The position numbers and the translations under genes were made by a program. The notes under the pieces are model-generated. The model worked only from the letters and a program-made list of their open reading frames with translations, searched no databases and was not told the origin of the DNA. Source: Candidatus Aquicultor sp. (GTDB lineage: Bacteria; Actinomycetota; Aquicultoria; Aquicultorales; Aquicultoraceae). Taken from it: a stretch of DNA of 47,549 nucleotides. Where the stretch lies: the NCBI GenBank assembly GCA_030682615.1, contig JAUXNY010000082.1:1-47549 (forward strand), read 5' to 3'. This document shows, one piece after another, positions 37,660 to 47,201 of the stretch (its first letter is position 1; the number at the start of each line of letters is the position of its first letter).

Positions 37660-38865
37660 TTGGATAGAAAAGTCTTAGCCGCAATTGGAGTCGCACTCGC
37701 GTTTTTGGTAGTCTTCGCAACATTCGCCGGAGGCATGTTTCTCGGCAAGATGCTGGAGCAGCAGCGTACGGCGGCGTACCAGGAAGGATTACCGTCGGTT
37801 CAGAAGGTTCAGGAAGTGTTCTCGATAATCGACCACGCCTATGTAGAGGAAATCTCAGAAAAAAAGCTGATAAATGGTGCTGTGGAGGGTATGCTCGAAG
37901 CTCTCGATGACCCGTATACCCACTACTTCGACAAGACACATTTCGACTCGTTCATGGAGGAGACAACAGGGCATTTCGATGGTGTCGGCATTGTCATAAG
38001 CCAGAACAAAGCGAAAGAATTGGTCGTGATATCGCCTATCGACGGCACCCCGGCACATAAGGCGGGCATTAAAGAGAACGATATTATAACGAATATAGAC
38101 GACAAAGCGACCAAGGGCATCAATAGCGACGAGGCGGTAAAGCTCATTCGCGGAAAGCGCGGCACGAAGGTCAAGCTGACGATGCGCCGCGAGGGCACGA
38201 AGAAGCCGCTCGTTTTTGACCTGGTAAGGGCACAAATCAACATCCCGAACGTCTCGTCCGAAAAGGTCGATGGCGATATCGGTTATCTTAGGCTCCACCA
38301 GTTCAACGAGCAGACCCAAACCGACCTCAAGAAACACTACGAAAAACTCAAGTCGCAAAAGGTAAAAGGCGTCGTCTTCGACCTTAGAAACAATCCGGGC
38401 GGCATTCTCGAGCAGTCCGTCGACGTGGGAAGCATGTGGATAAAGTCGGGCGCTATCGTAAAGGTCAAATCAAGGACCGGCCAAATCGAATCGAAAAATG
38501 CGAACGGCGGGGCCGATCAGACGATGCCCCTCGTCATTCTCGTCAATAAAGGCAGTGCCAGCGCCGCTGAAATCGTCGCCGGGGCTTTACAGGATTATAA
38601 GCGGGCCGTAATAGTCGGTGAGACCACTTTTGGTAAAGCGTCGGTACAGACGGTCATTGATCTTTCGGACGGGTCGGGGATATTGCTCACGACCGATAAG
38701 TATCTGACACCGAAAGGGCGGATGATTCACAAAAAAGGAATCAAGCCCGATATCATCGTCAAATTCGACCCGCACAAAGATAAAGAGGACGTTCAGCTTA
38801 AGAAAGCCAAAGAGGTTTTGAGGGAGCTAATCTCGGGGAAGCGGATACTTAAAGCGGCATCGTAA
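37660..38865 (+). CDS. C-terminal processing peptidase (S41, CtpA-like)
   Basis: A 401-residue protein with an N-terminal signal anchor (about 5-28), a PDZ domain (about 105-185; GVGIVISQN, IIGTNID-like DIITNIDDKATKG) and the S41 protease domain (about 190-385). The Ser-Lys dyad is visible: Ser in NKGSASAAEIVAGAL and Lys in TTFGKASVQ. Such proteases act outside the membrane on wall hydrolases and damaged proteins; the adjacent hydrolase is a plausible substrate. TTG 37660 is preceded by AAAGAGG (37645-37651), 8 nt away. A bidirectional terminator follows. Confidence 0.94.
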   Translation: MDRKVLAAIGVALAFLVVFATFAGGMFLGKMLEQQRTAAYQEGLPSVQKVQEVFSIIDHAYVEEISEKKLINGAVEGMLEALDDPYTHYFDKTHFDSFMEETTGHFDGVGIVISQNKAKELVVISPIDGTPAHKAGIKENDIITNIDDKATKGINSDEAVKLIRGKRGTKVKLTMRREGTKKPLVFDLVRAQINIPNVSSEKVDGDIGYLRLHQFNEQTQTDLKKHYEKLKSQKVKGVVFDLRNNPGGILEQSVDVGSMWIKSGAIVKVKSRTGQIESKNANGGADQTMPLVILVNKGSASAAEIVAGALQDYKRAVIVGETTFGKASVQTVIDLSDGSGILLTTDKYLTPKGRMIHKKGIKPDIIVKFDPHKDKEDVQLKKAKEVLRELISGKRILKAAS

Positions 38866-38896
38866 GGCCGCACCCGCCGGCGACGTGCGCAAATAA

Positions 38897-38928
38897 AAAT
38901 AGCCCAGAGCGTCTGCCCTGGGCTATTT
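38897..38928. terminator. Bidirectional terminator between ctpA-like gene and convergent unknown gene
   Basis: An 11-bp perfect stem, AAATAGCCCAG / CTGGGCTATTT, with a 10-nt loop. The minus-strand copy is followed by TTTATTT; the plus-strand copy ends in TATTTGATTT. Confidence 0.88.
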
Positions 38929-38938
38929 GATTTCAATG

Positions 38939-39376
38939 CTACATCCGGTCGTCGTCGTCGATTTCGTCGAAGAGCTCCGCCGGTGCCTCTTCGTCGTAGC
39001 GTGACGCCGTAAAGATCTCGCGATTGACGCGATTTGCGCGCTTATTGTCCTCTTCAATCGGGGTGAGCTTCAGGATTTTAATGTCATCGACCAATTCTAT
39101 TACGCTCAAATTGTTATCATAAGGGAAGAAACGTAAATAATTAAAGCTGAGGATGTTCAAGAATATGCAGCCGTTTACGATGAGAGTCGAGGTCTCGGCG
39201 TTAGAAAAGACTTTAACCACGACACCTTCGCCCTCGCTGATGGTGCTGCCGTCGACGTTGTAGGCATACTTGACACTCTCGAGGGTCTCGAGGGCGCGTC
39301 GCATGTCTTTCTTGTTAATCAGGATGCCTTCATTGACGATACAAGGAGCAGGTGAGGCATGACGAAAGTTTTGCAT
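38939..39376 (-). CDS. Unknown protein with acidic C-terminus
   Basis: A 145-residue protein read leftwards that I do not recognise. A Cys occurs near residue 12 and another in IVNGCIFLN. The middle (about 25-110) alternates strands and helices (MRRALETLESVKYAYNVDG, GEGVVVKVFSNAETSTLIVNG, YLRFFPYDNNLSVIELVDDI). The tail is strongly acidic, ending DEIDDDDRM. No signal peptide or membrane span. GGAGG (39386-39390) supports ATG 39376. It is divergent from rnr and convergent with the ctpA-like gene. Soluble cytosolic protein; function unknown. Confidence 0.75.
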   Translation of the reverse strand: MQNFRHASPAPCIVNEGILINKKDMRRALETLESVKYAYNVDGSTISEGEGVVVKVFSNAETSTLIVNGCIFLNILSFNYLRFFPYDNNLSVIELVDDIKILKLTPIEEDNKRANRVNREIFTASRYDEEAPAELFDEIDDDDRM

Positions 39377-39485
39377 CGATTATAACCTCCGAGTCTGTTG
39401 CAAGTTACTTGCTCATTCTATAACAGTTACCGGAAACCGTAAATACCAAAAAATCGAATATGGTGAAAACTTTGAGGGGTGTTAA

Positions 39486-41621
39486 ATGCAGATAACGCGT
39501 GAGCTAATAAAGCTGATGAGTAAGAAGGGATACGCGCCGCAGGACCTGGACGGGCTGGCGGCTGAACTTCAGCTTCCGGGCGTAGACAAGCATGATATAA
39601 AGAAAGCCCTGGCCTTGCTCGAAGCCGAAGGGAAAGTCCTGCAGACGAAGAAGGGCAAGTATGCATTGCCGGCGCAGCTCGATTTGGTCATCGGCGAGCT
39701 GCTGGCGAACAAGGCCGGATATGGTTTCGTCAAGACCTCCATCGGCGATGTTTTCGTTCCGGCGAGCAAGATAAACGGGGCCATGCACGGTGATAAGGTC
39801 GCGATTCGCATTTCGCGAAGAAAGACCAGACAGGGTCCGCGCAGCGAGGGCGAGATAGCGCGCATACTGGAGAGGGCTTACGAGACGGTCGTCGGACGTT
39901 ATGACCGGCACGGCAAGATAAGCATAGTAGTCCCGTCGGACAAGCGCATACAGTACCAGGTCTTTGTCCATAGAAACGATGCTATCGACGCGAAAGACGG
40001 GGACATGGTCGTAGCCAAGATACTCGAATACCCGGATGGAGTGCGCGCGGCGCGCGGGAGCATCATCGAGATAATCGGCGATGAGACGTCGCCGACGATA
40101 GAGATAGACGTCATCGTCCGCGAACACAATCTGAGCACGGAGTTTACGCCGGCGACCATGGCCGAGGCCGTATCGGCGCCCGATAGCGTCATCGTCGCCG
40201 ATACGCTGGGGCGCAAAGATTATCGCGGTGTCTTTACGGTAACGATAGACGGGCTCGACGCCAAGGATTTCGATGATGCCATCAGCATCAGGCGCGACCA
40301 TAGCGGTCACTTCCACCTCGGCGTACATATCGCCGATGTCTCTCATTATGTGGGCATCGGCAGCGCGCTGGACCAGGAGGCTTACGAGCGCGCGACCAGC
40401 GTCTATCTGGCTGACCGGGTGTTGCCGATGTTGCCGCATAAGCTCTCGAACAATATTTGCAGTCTCAACCCGCGTGTCGACAGGTTGAGTCTCTCTGTCG
40501 AGATGGTCGTCGATGAGGTCGGCGAGGTAGGCGATTTCGAGATATTCAACGGGGTGATAAACAGCAATTACCGACTGACCTATGAGCAGGTCGACGAGGC
40601 GTTTGCGACAGGGGTCTTCCCGGATGCGGATGTTCGCGACCTTCTCGTCTCGATGCGCGAGCTGAGCGATGTTCTAGAAGGTAAGCGCTTGAGGCGGGGG
40701 AGTCTCAATTTTGAGACTATCGAGCCGAAGGTGATTCTCGATGCCGATCTCAAACCTTTAGAGGTCATAGTACGCGAGCGTACCGCCGCGACCAAGCTTA
40801 TCGAAGAAGCGATGATTCTCACCAATGAGACGGTAGCCGGCTTTATGTATTGGCAGGATTCACCGATGGTCTATCGCGTCCACGACAAGCCCAACGAGGA
40901 GAGCCTCGTTCAGATAGAGGAACTTATCGAGAACCTCCATTATCCGGTCAAGAAGCTCAAAGGGGCGCATCCGAGGGTAATCCAGCAAATAATAACACAC
41001 GCGCACGACAAGCCGGAGAAGTTGCTCATAAACAACCTTTTGCTGCGGGCGATGAAGAGGGCGAAATACACGCCGTCGAGCATGCTCCACTTCGGGTTGG
41101 CTTCACAGAATTATACCCATTTTACCTCGCCAATCAGGCGCTATCCCGACCTCATCGTCCACCGTCTGGTCAAGGCTACACTCGACCAGAGTTTATCCGA
41201 GCCCGAGCTGGTAGGAATGGTCGATAGTCTCACCGAGATTTGCGAGCATAGCTCCTACATGGAGCGCGAAGCCGACGATGCCTCGCGCGAATCGGTCGAT
41301 GTCAAGCTTTGTGAGCTTATGAAAGCGCATATCGGAGAGGAATTCGATGGGACGATAACGGGCGTCGCGGGATATGGATTCTTTGTTCAGCTCGCGAACA
41401 CGGCCGAGGGGCTCGTGCATATTAAGGACATAACCGATGACTATTACGAATACGATGAGGCTACTTTTACGCTGCTTGGGCGGCGCACGGGGCGGACGTT
41501 TCAAATCGGACACACTGTGCGGGTCCAGATTACGAACGTCGTCATCGGTGAGCGCAGGATAGACTTTGTGTTGGCCGAGGAGGAACAAACTCGTAAGAAA
41601 CGCTCTAAGGGGGCAAGATAG
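39486..41621 (+). CDS. rnr: Ribonuclease R
   Basis: A 711-residue 3'-5' exoribonuclease of the RNB family. It has an N-terminal winged-helix region (1-60), cold-shock domains (about 65-230), the catalytic RNB domain (about 245-570) with DGLDAKDFDDAIS containing the metal Asp residues and HFTSPIRRYPDLIVHR, and a C-terminal S1 domain (about 620-700; GVAGYGFFVQL, GLVHIKDI). A short basic tail (RKKRSKGAR) ends it. RNase R degrades structured RNA and non-stop mRNAs during trans-translation, fitting its place before smpB and tmRNA. SD GAGGGGTG precedes ATG 39486. Confidence 0.96.
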   Translation: MQITRELIKLMSKKGYAPQDLDGLAAELQLPGVDKHDIKKALALLEAEGKVLQTKKGKYALPAQLDLVIGELLANKAGYGFVKTSIGDVFVPASKINGAMHGDKVAIRISRRKTRQGPRSEGEIARILERAYETVVGRYDRHGKISIVVPSDKRIQYQVFVHRNDAIDAKDGDMVVAKILEYPDGVRAARGSIIEIIGDETSPTIEIDVIVREHNLSTEFTPATMAEAVSAPDSVIVADTLGRKDYRGVFTVTIDGLDAKDFDDAISIRRDHSGHFHLGVHIADVSHYVGIGSALDQEAYERATSVYLADRVLPMLPHKLSNNICSLNPRVDRLSLSVEMVVDEVGEVGDFEIFNGVINSNYRLTYEQVDEAFATGVFPDADVRDLLVSMRELSDVLEGKRLRRGSLNFETIEPKVILDADLKPLEVIVRERTAATKLIEEAMILTNETVAGFMYWQDSPMVYRVHDKPNEESLVQIEELIENLHYPVKKLKGAHPRVIQQIITHAHDKPEKLLINNLLLRAMKRAKYTPSSMLHFGLASQNYTHFTSPIRRYPDLIVHRLVKATLDQSLSEPELVGMVDSLTEICEHSSYMEREADDASRESVDVKLCELMKAHIGEEFDGTITGVAGYGFFVQLANTAEGLVHIKDITDDYYEYDEATFTLLGRRTGRTFQIGHTVRVQITNVVIGERRIDFVLAEEEQTRKKRSKGAR

Positions 41622-41708
41622 CCGTTAGCTGTACGTTATGGTTGAACGACTCGCTACGACGTGTTATTTCAGTCAAGAGTTATCGCTACAATCTCGGTCG
41701 TGAAGTGA

Positions 41709-41714
41709 TATAAT
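41709..41714 (+). promoter_or_regulatory. -10 element directly before smpB (near-leaderless mRNA)
   Basis: A perfect TATAAT ends 8 nt before the smpB ATG, so transcription should begin about 1-2 nt before the start codon. There is no Shine-Dalgarno sequence in the gap. The -35 region is poor. Confidence 0.45.
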
Positions 41715-41722
41715 TCATTAGC

Positions 41723-42190
41723 ATGAAAACGGAAAGAATCGCGGCCAAAAACAGAAAAGCATACCATGATTACCATATCGATGAGACCTATGAGGCAGGA
41801 ATGGAGCTTAAAGGGTCTGAGGTCAAGTCGATTCGCGCCGGCAAAATCAATCTGCGGGATAGCTACGCGCGGATAGACGACGGCGAGATGTGGTTATTCA
41901 ATGTCCATATAAGCCCCTATAGCCATGTAGATAAATTTACGCAGCCCGACCCGATTCGGCCCCGCAAACTACTACTGCACAAGAAAGAGATACTGCGCCT
42001 GATAGGAAAGACAAAAGAGAAGGGTTATACGCTCATACCTCTCAAGGTCTATTTCAACAACCGTGGCAAGGCGAAGGTCGAGATAGGGTTGGCAAGAGGT
42101 AAGCTCCTCCACGATAAACGCAAGGACATCTCCGAGCGTACCGCGAAACGCGACATCGAGCGCGCGCTCCGCGAGCGGCAGAAACAGTAG
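41723..42190 (+). CDS. smpB: SsrA-binding protein SmpB
   Basis: A 155-residue partner of tmRNA, normal length. Motifs: AKNRKAYHDYHIDETYEAGM, LKGSEVKSIRAGKINLRDSY, HISPYSHVDKF and the basic C-terminal tail (KGYTLIPLKVYF; KGKAKVEIGLARGKLLHDKR-type end) that reads the empty mRNA channel. It binds tmRNA and brings it to stalled ribosomes. tmRNA is encoded 131 bp downstream and RNase R upstream, so the whole rescue pathway is clustered. No SD precedes ATG 41723. Confidence 0.96.
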   Translation: MKTERIAAKNRKAYHDYHIDETYEAGMELKGSEVKSIRAGKINLRDSYARIDDGEMWLFNVHISPYSHVDKFTQPDPIRPRKLLLHKKEILRLIGKTKEKGYTLIPLKVYFNNRGKAKVEIGLARGKLLHDKRKDISERTAKRDIERALRERQKQ

Positions 42191-42231
42191 GGTCGAGCGC
42201 TTGGTATGCTGAGCGTGAGAGCGCTGGTCCA

Positions 42232-42260
42232 TTTACAGCGGAAGCTTAATTCTATATAAT
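42232..42260 (+). promoter_or_regulatory. tmRNA promoter
   Basis: TTTACA (42232-42237), 17-bp spacer, TATAAT (42255-42260): a near-consensus housekeeping promoter. It predicts a precursor leader of about 55 nt containing a GCCGGC hairpin (42291-42296 / 42307-42312), to be removed when the tmRNA 5' end is cut. Confidence 0.7.
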
Positions 42261-42321
42261 TTACATAGGGTTTTGTACATTGAAAAATGCGCCGGCGGTT
42301 AATATTGCCGGCCAAAAATAT

Positions 42322-42664
42322 GGGGGCGACAGGCTTCGACTGAGGTTGGTTTCGGCAAGAGAAGCGAGTCGAGCTCAGACAACTCGTTAAACTATCTGAC
42401 AAAAAACAAACGCAAACGAACCAATTGCACTAGCCGCTTAATTGTGGCTCGTCAAACTAGAGATTGCTCACATCTCTAGGGCGACGTCATCATAGTGAGC
42501 TCACTTCACCCGGACGCCCATAGGGGTTGAAGAAAATCTTATGGGATAGCGACCAGTTTACCCTGACTGTGGGGATGCCGGAAGCGAATAACAAACATAG
42601 TCTACACTCGTAGATGCTCTTGTGGAAATGCCTGAGGACGTGGGTTCGATTCCCACCGCCTCCA
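42322..42664 (+). ncRNA. ssrA: Transfer-messenger RNA (tmRNA)
   Basis: The 5' end GGGGGCGACAGGCTTCGAC and the 3' end, with T-arm GTGGG-TTCGATT-CCCAC and acceptor CGCCTCC, pair as a tRNA-like domain. The CCA is not encoded. The tag frame starts at GCA 42412 and reads ANEPIALAA followed by TAA (42439-42441), a typical degradation tag ending in ALAA. Pseudoknot-rich sequence fills the rest. It rescues ribosomes on broken mRNA together with SmpB. Confidence 0.97.
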
Positions 42665-42665
42665 C

Positions 42666-42700
42666 AAAAATAGGCCGCCTTTTATAGGTGGCCTATTTTT
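42666..42700 (+). terminator. tmRNA terminator
   Basis: AAAAATAGGCCGCCT / AGGTGGCCTATTTTT, about 15 bp with one G-U pair and a 5-nt loop, ending in a T-run. Confidence 0.92.
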
Positions 42701-42704
42701 ACGC

Positions 42705-42733
42705 TTGCATATAGAACATATGTTCGTTATCAT
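42705..42733 (+). promoter_or_regulatory. Promoter with a LexA (SOS) box in its spacer
   Basis: TTGCAT (42705-42710), 17-bp spacer, TATCAT (42728-42733). The spacer contains AGAACATATGTTCG (42713-42726), 13 of 14 bases of the Gram-positive LexA/DinR consensus CGAAC-N4-GTTCG. LexA bound here would block polymerase. The only downstream gene in this direction is the GGDEF-EAL gene at 42915. Confidence 0.7.
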
Positions 42734-42914
42734 ATAGAAACTTCATGCGCAACCCGCTCTTGTTTCAGAACCGCCGTCACCCATCTTCGTGCCCCTACGT
42801 GTCCATCTCGTCATATTCTTTAAGGTTTTTCTCAGTAGACCGATATTTTTAGAGTAGCATTCAAGCTCTGTCGAGATTTAAAAATATATTTCAAGAGCAC
42901 AAGGGAGACGACCA
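42734..42914. other. Leader between the LexA-box promoter and the GGDEF-EAL gene
   Basis: About 180 bases. A 35-codon frame from ATG 42750 has no ribosome site and no recognisable features, so I do not call it. The last bases provide AAGGGAG before TTG 42915. Confidence 0.4.
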
Positions 42915-45900
42915 TTGCAGGAACGTTTTGATTTTCTGGAAAACTTATTGGAAAATTCTACAGTGGCGACCTTTGTTATAGACAGGGACCACAAGGTAAT
43001 TTTCTGGAACAATGCCTGTGAAGAACTAACCGGCACAGACAAATCTGAGGTTATCGGCACCACCGACCACTGGAAGGCGTTTTACAGTCACCAGCGACCA
43101 TGCTTGTCAGATGTGGTAATCGACGGTGACTATAGCGAACTTTCGAATCTATACAAGAAACACAGTGAGTCGAAACTAGCACCGGGCGCCATCAGAGCGG
43201 AAGCATGGTACGAAGATCTGGGCAAAGAACGCAGATTTGTTGTATTTGAAGCCGCACCTATCCATGATGCGCAGGGCGAGCTAGTCGGCGCGATAGAGAC
43301 GCTCCAAGACTTCACCGAACACAAAAGCCTCGAAGAAGCCTTCATGGATGAACGAAATTTCAACGCGGCGGTGTTAGAGACGGCGGGCGCGATTGTGGCT
43401 GTACTCGACCAGGATGGCCGTATCGCACAATTCAACCGTGCCTGCGAGCAAGCGACAGGCTACACGTTCGAAGAAGTGCGCGGAAAATACGTGTTCGACC
43501 TCTTGATTCTCCCAGAAGAGAGAGAGGACGTTAAGCGCGTATTTCAAAACCTGAAAGCGGGACAGTTCCCCAACACCTATAAGAATTATTGGATGGCCAA
43601 GGATGGCAGTCGGCGCCTCATCGCATGGTCAAACACTGCGTTAGTCGGGCACGATGGGAATGTTAAGTGGGTCATCGCTACCGGAATCGATATTACAGAG
43701 AATCATAAGGCCGAAGAAGAATCGACGTTCAAATCCCTGCTTCTTGATTGCGCGATGGACTCGGTCGTCGTCCATGACTATGAGGGAAATCATATCTACG
43801 TAAATGAAGCTGCCTGTAAACAAAGAGGTAAGACGCGCGAAGAGCTTCTCAACATGTCCGTCAAAGACTTCATCCCTCCCAAGCTCGTGTATCGGTTCGA
43901 CGAGAGAATCGAATTATTGAAGAAGAACCGCAGCGTGGTCTTCGAATCGTTTCACACAAAACCGGACGGGACTTTGTTTTACGTTGAGGTCCATGCCGGT
44001 GTTATCGAGCTTCAAGGTGAAGACGTGGTCATCTCTACAGCACGTGACATCACCGACCGTAAGGATTCCGAGAGACTACTCAAAGAGAGTGAGGAACGCT
44101 ACCGTCGCCTGGTGGAACTTTCACCGGTTGCGCTAGCAGTCCATAGCGGCGGAAAGGTCGTCTACGCGAACGCGGCCGCAGCGAAGCTCCTTGGGGCCTC
44201 GAAACCTGCCGAGCTCATCGATAAACCGGTGCTTAGCTTTGTCCATCCCGACGACCAAGCTCTGGTAAAAGAGCGTGTCGCTCTGATGATGCAGGGCAAC
44301 GAGGTCGATTTAACCGAAGAAAGGTTTGTGCGCCTCGATGGTGGGATAATAGATGTCGAGGTAGCGGCCTCTCCGATTATGTACAACGGCAAGCAGGCTA
44401 TCCAAGTCGCAGTTAGGGATGTGACTGAGCACAGACAAGCGCTGGCCGCTGTCGTGGAGGCGAAAGAGCGGGTGGAACAGCTCTACCGGGTCATGCCGAG
44501 CGCCGTGTTCACCGTCGACAACGAGTCTCTTATCACTAGTTTCAACGATAAAGCGGTTGAGATAACCGGCTACGAGTCTTCCGAGATTATCGGGAAAAAA
44601 TGTGCGGTTTTTTCGCTGGATCCTTGTGTTAGCAAATGCGGCCTGTTCTCAGCGGACGTGTTGAAACCCATTATGGGCAGGGAGTGTACAATACGCCGCA
44701 AAGATGGCCAAATCCGGACTCTTTCGAAGAACGTGGATGTAGTTCGCGACGCCGACGGCAACGTCATCGGCGGTGTTGAGAGTTTTGAGGATATTACCGA
44801 ACGCAAGCACGCTGAAGAGATGCTCAACTATATGGCATTTTATGACCTGCTTACTGATTTACCCAACCGCACGCTACTATCCGACCGGCTTATCCTGGCC
44901 ATCGCCAACGCCCATCGCAGCGGCAATATGATGGCCTTGCTCTTCCTTGACCTGGATAGGTTCAAGACGATAAACGATACGCTTGGCCACACCGTCGGCG
45001 ACAAATTACTCCAGCAAGTAGCCGACCGGCTCAAAGGGTGCCTTCGCGAAGGGGATACTATAGCTCGTCTTGGCGGCGATGAATTTACGTTGCTCTTGCC
45101 GCAGATAGAGACGGTCGATGACGCGACAAGCGTTGCGCAAAAAATAATCGATGTTTTGAAGCCATCCTTTGACTTCGATGGCCGGGAACTTCATATAACG
45201 ACGAGCATCGGTATTGCGCTCTATCCGAGTGACGGTAAAGACGTCCAGTCGCTCTTAAAGAACGCTGACATCGCGCTCTATCGTGCAAAAGAACAGGGCA
45301 GAAATAATTACCAGCTCTACACGCCGTCGATGAATGCCAAAGCGTTCGAGCGGCTGGCGATGGAAGTCAGTATGCGAAAAGCGCTTGAACGCCATGAGTT
45401 CGTGGTCTATTACCAACCGCAAGTGGACTTGAAGACCGGAGCGATAATCGGCATGGAAGCCCTGATTCGCTGGCATCATCCCGACCTAGGTCTGGTCTAC
45501 CCGGCGGAGTTTATCCCGATGGCTGAGGAGACGGGCTTGATAGTGCCGATAGGCGAATGGGTGTTGCGTACCGCGTGCGAGCAGAACAAAGCTTGGCAAG
45601 ACGCGGGACATGTTCCGATAAGGATGGCTGTCAATTTGTCTTGTCGCCAGTTCCAGCAGGTTGACTTAGCTGAGAGGGTGGCGCGGATTGTAAAAGAGAC
45701 CGGCCTCGACCCAAGGTATCTGGAGCTGGAGATAACCGAGAGCGTTCTCATGAAAGACGCCGATGCGGCGGTCGATACGCTCAACAAGTTGAAGAAAAAA
45801 GGAATCTTTATATCGATAGACGATTTCGGCACCGGGTATTCATCCCTTGGATATTTGAAACGGTTCCCGATTGACGTTCTCAAAATAGACCGGTCGTTCA

Positions 45901-46133
45901 TCAGAGAGCTGAGAGCCGGAACCGAAGACGCGGCAATCGCCACCGCGATTATAACGGTCGCGCACACGATGAAGCTGAAGGCGCTTGCGGAAGGCGTCGA
46001 GACTTTGGAGCAGCTGGAGCTCTTGAGGTCGCTCAAGTGCGATAGCATGCAAGGCTTTGTCTTCAGCCGCCCCGTACCCGCCGAAGAAGCGTCCAAAATA
46101 TTGGGCGATGAGCGCCAGATTCGCGTAGCTTAG
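42915..46133 (+). CDS. Multi-PAS diguanylate cyclase/phosphodiesterase (GGDEF-EAL)
   Basis: A 1072-residue cytosolic protein without membrane spans. Five PAS-type sensor domains (about 1-130, 145-260, 268-380, 390-505, 515-630) precede a GGDEF domain (about 636-800) and an EAL domain (about 815-1065). GGDEF is intact at 720-724, with an inhibitory RxxD site at 711-714. EAL is intact at 848-850 (EALIRW), as is the [13 protein letters not shown] loop. Both synthesis and breakdown of c-di-GMP are therefore possible. The fifth PAS has a Cys cluster ([16 protein letters not shown]) that may bind metal or sense redox. TTG 42915 follows AAGGGAG. A LexA-box promoter lies upstream. Confidence 0.95.
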   Translation: MQERFDFLENLLENSTVATFVIDRDHKVIFWNNACEELTGTDKSEVIGTTDHWKAFYSHQRPCLSDVVIDGDYSELSNLYKKHSESKLAPGAIRAEAWYEDLGKERRFVVFEAAPIHDAQGELVGAIETLQDFTEHKSLEEAFMDERNFNAAVLETAGAIVAVLDQDGRIAQFNRACEQATGYTFEEVRGKYVFDLLILPEEREDVKRVFQNLKAGQFPNTYKNYWMAKDGSRRLIAWSNTALVGHDGNVKWVIATGIDITENHKAEEESTFKSLLLDCAMDSVVVHDYEGNHIYVNEAACKQRGKTREELLNMSVKDFIPPKLVYRFDERIELLKKNRSVVFESFHTKPDGTLFYVEVHAGVIELQGEDVVISTARDITDRKDSERLLKESEERYRRLVELSPVALAVHSGGKVVYANAAAAKLLGASKPAELIDKPVLSFVHPDDQALVKERVALMMQGNEVDLTEERFVRLDGGIIDVEVAASPIMYNGKQAIQVAVRDVTEHRQALAAVVEAKERVEQLYRVMPSAVFTVDNESLITSFNDKAVEITGYESSEIIGKKCAVFSLDPCVSKCGLFSADVLKPIMGRECTIRRKDGQIRTLSKNVDVVRDADGNVIGGVESFEDITERKHAEEMLNYMAFYDLLTDLPNRTLLSDRLILAIANAHRSGNMMALLFLDLDRFKTINDTLGHTVGDKLLQQVADRLKGCLREGDTIARLGGDEFTLLLPQIETVDDATSVAQKIIDVLKPSFDFDGRELHITTSIGIALYPSDGKDVQSLLKNADIALYRAKEQGRNNYQLYTPSMNAKAFERLAMEVSMRKALERHEFVVYYQPQVDLKTGAIIGMEALIRWHHPDLGLVYPAEFIPMAEETGLIVPIGEWVLRTACEQNKAWQDAGHVPIRMAVNLSCRQFQQVDLAERVARIVKETGLDPRYLELEITESVLMKDADAAVDTLNKLKKKGIFISIDDFGTGYSSLGYLKRFPIDVLKIDRSFIRELRAGTEDAAIATAIITVAHTMKLKALAEGVETLEQLELLRSLKCDSMQGFVFSRPVPAEEASKILGDERQIRVA

Positions 46134-46367
46134 CATACCGGCTGAATCCGCTTTTACAGAATCCATCTCTAGAAATCGCACGTCAACTCAGAGCCCTTCA
46201 AGGTTGCGTATCCTCGATGCCCCTAAACTCAAACGCCTGCGCACAAGTTTGCTCCAAAACTACGCAAAATATCCCATAATCTTTATTATATTGACCTCAT
46301 TTTAGCTATAATGAGGAATGTTGTTTGAGTGCGGCATTTTTAAGCGAAGCGTTAAAGTGGAGGCAGA
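46134..46367. promoter_or_regulatory. Upstream region of murI with -10 and overlapping dyad
   Basis: TATAAT at 46307-46312 is a good -10, but the -35 is weak (TTTATT 46282-46287, 19-bp spacer). A perfect 7-bp inverted repeat, CCTCATT / AATGAGG (46295-46301 and 46310-46316), overlaps the -10 and could be an operator. No gene is seen in this gap. Confidence 0.4.
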
Positions 46368-47201
46368 ATGGACAGCAGGCCGATAGGCATATTCGACTCG
46401 GGGCTCGGCGGCTTGACCGTCGTCAGTGAGATTATGCGCCAACTGCCGCACGAGCAGACGCTTTATTTCGGCGATACCGCCAGGTTTCCTTATGGGCCGC
46501 GCAGCGCGGAGGAACTCCGGGGTTTTGTCTTTGAGATAATCGACTTCTTGCTCATGTATGATGTTAAGTTCATAGTGATAGCCTGTAATAGCGCGTCGGC
46601 GGCCGCGCTCGAAGCGGCCCAGCAATTCTATAGTATCCCGATTATCGGCGTCATCGAGCCGGGAGCGCGCGCGGCGGTCCAGGCGACGCGGAACCGTCGC
46701 GTCGGAGTAATAGGCACGCAGGCGACGATATCGAGCGGCTCATATATTACCTCCATGAAGACCATAGACGCCGGGGTCAAAGCCTATTCGCTGGCTTGCC
46801 CGGAGCTCGCGGATTTCGTTGAGCGCGACGAGATAACAGGCGAGAAGGTGGAAGGGGCTATCAAATGGTACCTCGACCCGTTGGTTCGCGACGGTATCGA
46901 TAGCTTGATTCTAGGGTGTACGCACTACCCGCTGTTGTCGGATACGATTGCCAAAGTCGCCGGAGACGATATCACGTTGATAAGCTCGGCCGAAGAAACC
47001 GCGCGCGAACTCAAGGAATTTTTGCAGCGCAAAGATAGCTTGCGTGAAGGCAGCGCAAGACCCGAGCCGAGATTTTTCTCGAGCGGGGATGAGGGTGTTT
47101 TTGGGCGGCTGGGGGCGCGGTTTTTAGGACAGGAGATAGCCCGTGTCGAGCGCGTGCGACTCCCTTTGAAAGCAAAGGTGAATCGCGTTGAAAAAGGATA
47201 G
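46368..47201 (+). CDS. murI: Glutamate racemase
   Basis: A 277-residue enzyme that makes D-glutamate for peptidoglycan. Motifs: IGIFDSGLGGLTVVSE near the N-terminus, FGDTARFPYGPRS, the first catalytic Cys in IACNSASAAAL and the second in LGCTHYPLL. Two catalytic Cys and the Asp/His partners are present. SD TGGAGG (46355-46360) precedes ATG 46368. The next gene overlaps its end by 14 bases. Confidence 0.95.
   Translation: MDSRPIGIFDSGLGGLTVVSEIMRQLPHEQTLYFGDTARFPYGPRSAEELRGFVFEIIDFLLMYDVKFIVIACNSASAAALEAAQQFYSIPIIGVIEPGARAAVQATRNRRVGVIGTQATISSGSYITSMKTIDAGVKAYSLACPELADFVERDEITGEKVEGAIKWYLDPLVRDGIDSLILGCTHYPLLSDTIAKVAGDDITLISSAEETARELKEFLQRKDSLREGSARPEPRFFSSGDEGVFGRLGARFLGQEIARVERVRLPLKAKVNRVEKG

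Noticed and set aside
42750-42857. 35-codon ORF just after the LexA-box promoter.
   Set aside because: No ribosome binding site and no recognisable sequence; treated as leader.
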